Below are positions 31,202-31,500 of a DNA stretch of 31,500 nucleotides, piece after piece. The position numbers were made by a program, and so were the translations under genes. Position 1 is the stretch's first letter. Each line of letters opens with the position of its first letter. This DNA comes from CAYNYM01 sp964644375 (GTDB taxonomy: Bacteria > Desulfobacterota > DSM-4660 > Desulfatiglandales > HGW-15), in NCBI GenBank assembly GCA_964644375.1, contig CAZXWJ010000024.1, forward strand, positions 1-31,500. Reading direction: 5' to 3'. The notes below the pieces were generated by a model. The model saw nothing but the letters and a program-made list of their open reading frames with translations. It made no database searches and was not told the DNA's origin.

Positions 31202-31500
31202 ATGAATTCTGAAAAAAAAGACAACACACTCAACATGGTTGATCTGGGACGGAGCGGGCTCAGGGTGACCGAACTCGGTTTCGGCGGCATCCCCATCATG
31301 CGCCTTGGCATGGATGAGGCCGTTGAGGTCATAAGGCACAGCTATGAATTGGGCGTACGCTTTTTTGACACGGCCCATTTCTATGGGGACAGCGAGGAAA
31401 AGATGGGCAAGGCCCTCGAGCCTTTTCGGGACCGGGTTGTCATCGCGACCAAGGTCTGGGCCAAGGACAAGGAGGGGGCGGCCGAACAACTGGCCATGAG
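31202..31500 (+). CDS. Aldo/keto reductase, 5' part
   Basis: The first 99 codons of an aldo/keto reductase; the frame runs off the right edge. The family opening is clear (LGRSGLRVTELGFGGIPIMRL), as are the catalytic Asp and Tyr in FFDTAHFYGDSEEKMGKAL and the catalytic Lys in VVIATKVW. AAGG lies close before the ATG. Some members in anaerobes carry a C-terminal ferredoxin domain, but that region is outside the window. The 276 bases upstream contain no other gene. Confidence 0.88.
   Translation, partial: MNSEKKDNTLNMVDLGRSGLRVTELGFGGIPIMRLGMDEAVEVIRHSYELGVRFFDTAHFYGDSEEKMGKALEPFRDRVVIATKVWAKDKEGAAEQLAM

Noticed and set aside
1..31500. CRISPR arrays, insertion sequences and long direct repeats.
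   Set aside because: No regularly spaced repeats, transposase genes or terminal inverted repeats with target duplications were seen by eye.

Overview
The window looks like chromosomal DNA from a strictly anaerobic Desulfobacterota (former Deltaproteobacteria) organism, probably a sulfate reducer or syntroph. This is inferred from gene content, not from a marker gene: an aldehyde:ferredoxin oxidoreductase (AOR) with its electron carrier and cofactor genes, several radical SAM proteins, HflKC, an AmmeMemoRadiSam-type cluster and orphan EutA. No rRNA, tRNA, CRISPR array or complete insertion sequence was found. The left edge cuts recJ and the right edge cuts an aldo/keto reductase.

Layout. 1-6.3 kb is housekeeping: the recJ 3' part (+), a convergent hflK-hflC-ACT operon (-), a DciA-like DUF721 gene (+), and trmN6 overlapping a DUF1015 gene (-). 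6.3-11.3 kb carries a divergent intergenic region with a structured leader, an SAH/MTA deaminase, an anchored M23 peptidase, an HD hydrolase and an alpha/beta hydrolase (all +). 11.4-19 kb is the most coherent block: an IclR regulator (-), a divergent membrane 4Fe-4S protein (+), the operon zinc-ribbon protein / AOR / polyferredoxin (+), and on the opposite strand ThiF/MoeB-like, MoaD-like and MobB-FeS genes suited to making the tungsten- or molybdenum-pterin cofactor. 19.3-23.1 kb holds an atypical radical SAM protein, a YopX-like phage-type gene and an orphan eutA. 23.1-27.4 kb (-) is an operon of exported AMMECR1 protein, membrane spermidine-synthase-like protein and AmrS radical SAM protein, without Memo. 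27.5-31.5 kb has a GntR/FCD regulator, a cysteine desulfurase family protein, an MBL-fold lipoprotein and the start of an aldo/keto reductase.

Main observation. The palindrome GTTCA-N6-TGAAC occurs four times: before iclR, before the membrane Fe-S gene, and twice in the leader of the AOR operon. At three sites it lies immediately downstream of a recognisable sigma70-type promoter, about +4 to +23. This predicts a local IclR regulon in which the regulator represses itself, the membrane redox protein and the AOR operon, and it joins the membrane protein functionally to AOR although the two transcription units are separate.

Second observation. The membrane aminopropyltransferase-like gene appears to start at an ATC codon with an excellent Shine-Dalgarno sequence. 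Family-like sequence continues upstream of the first conventional start codon, and that codon lacks a ribosome binding site.
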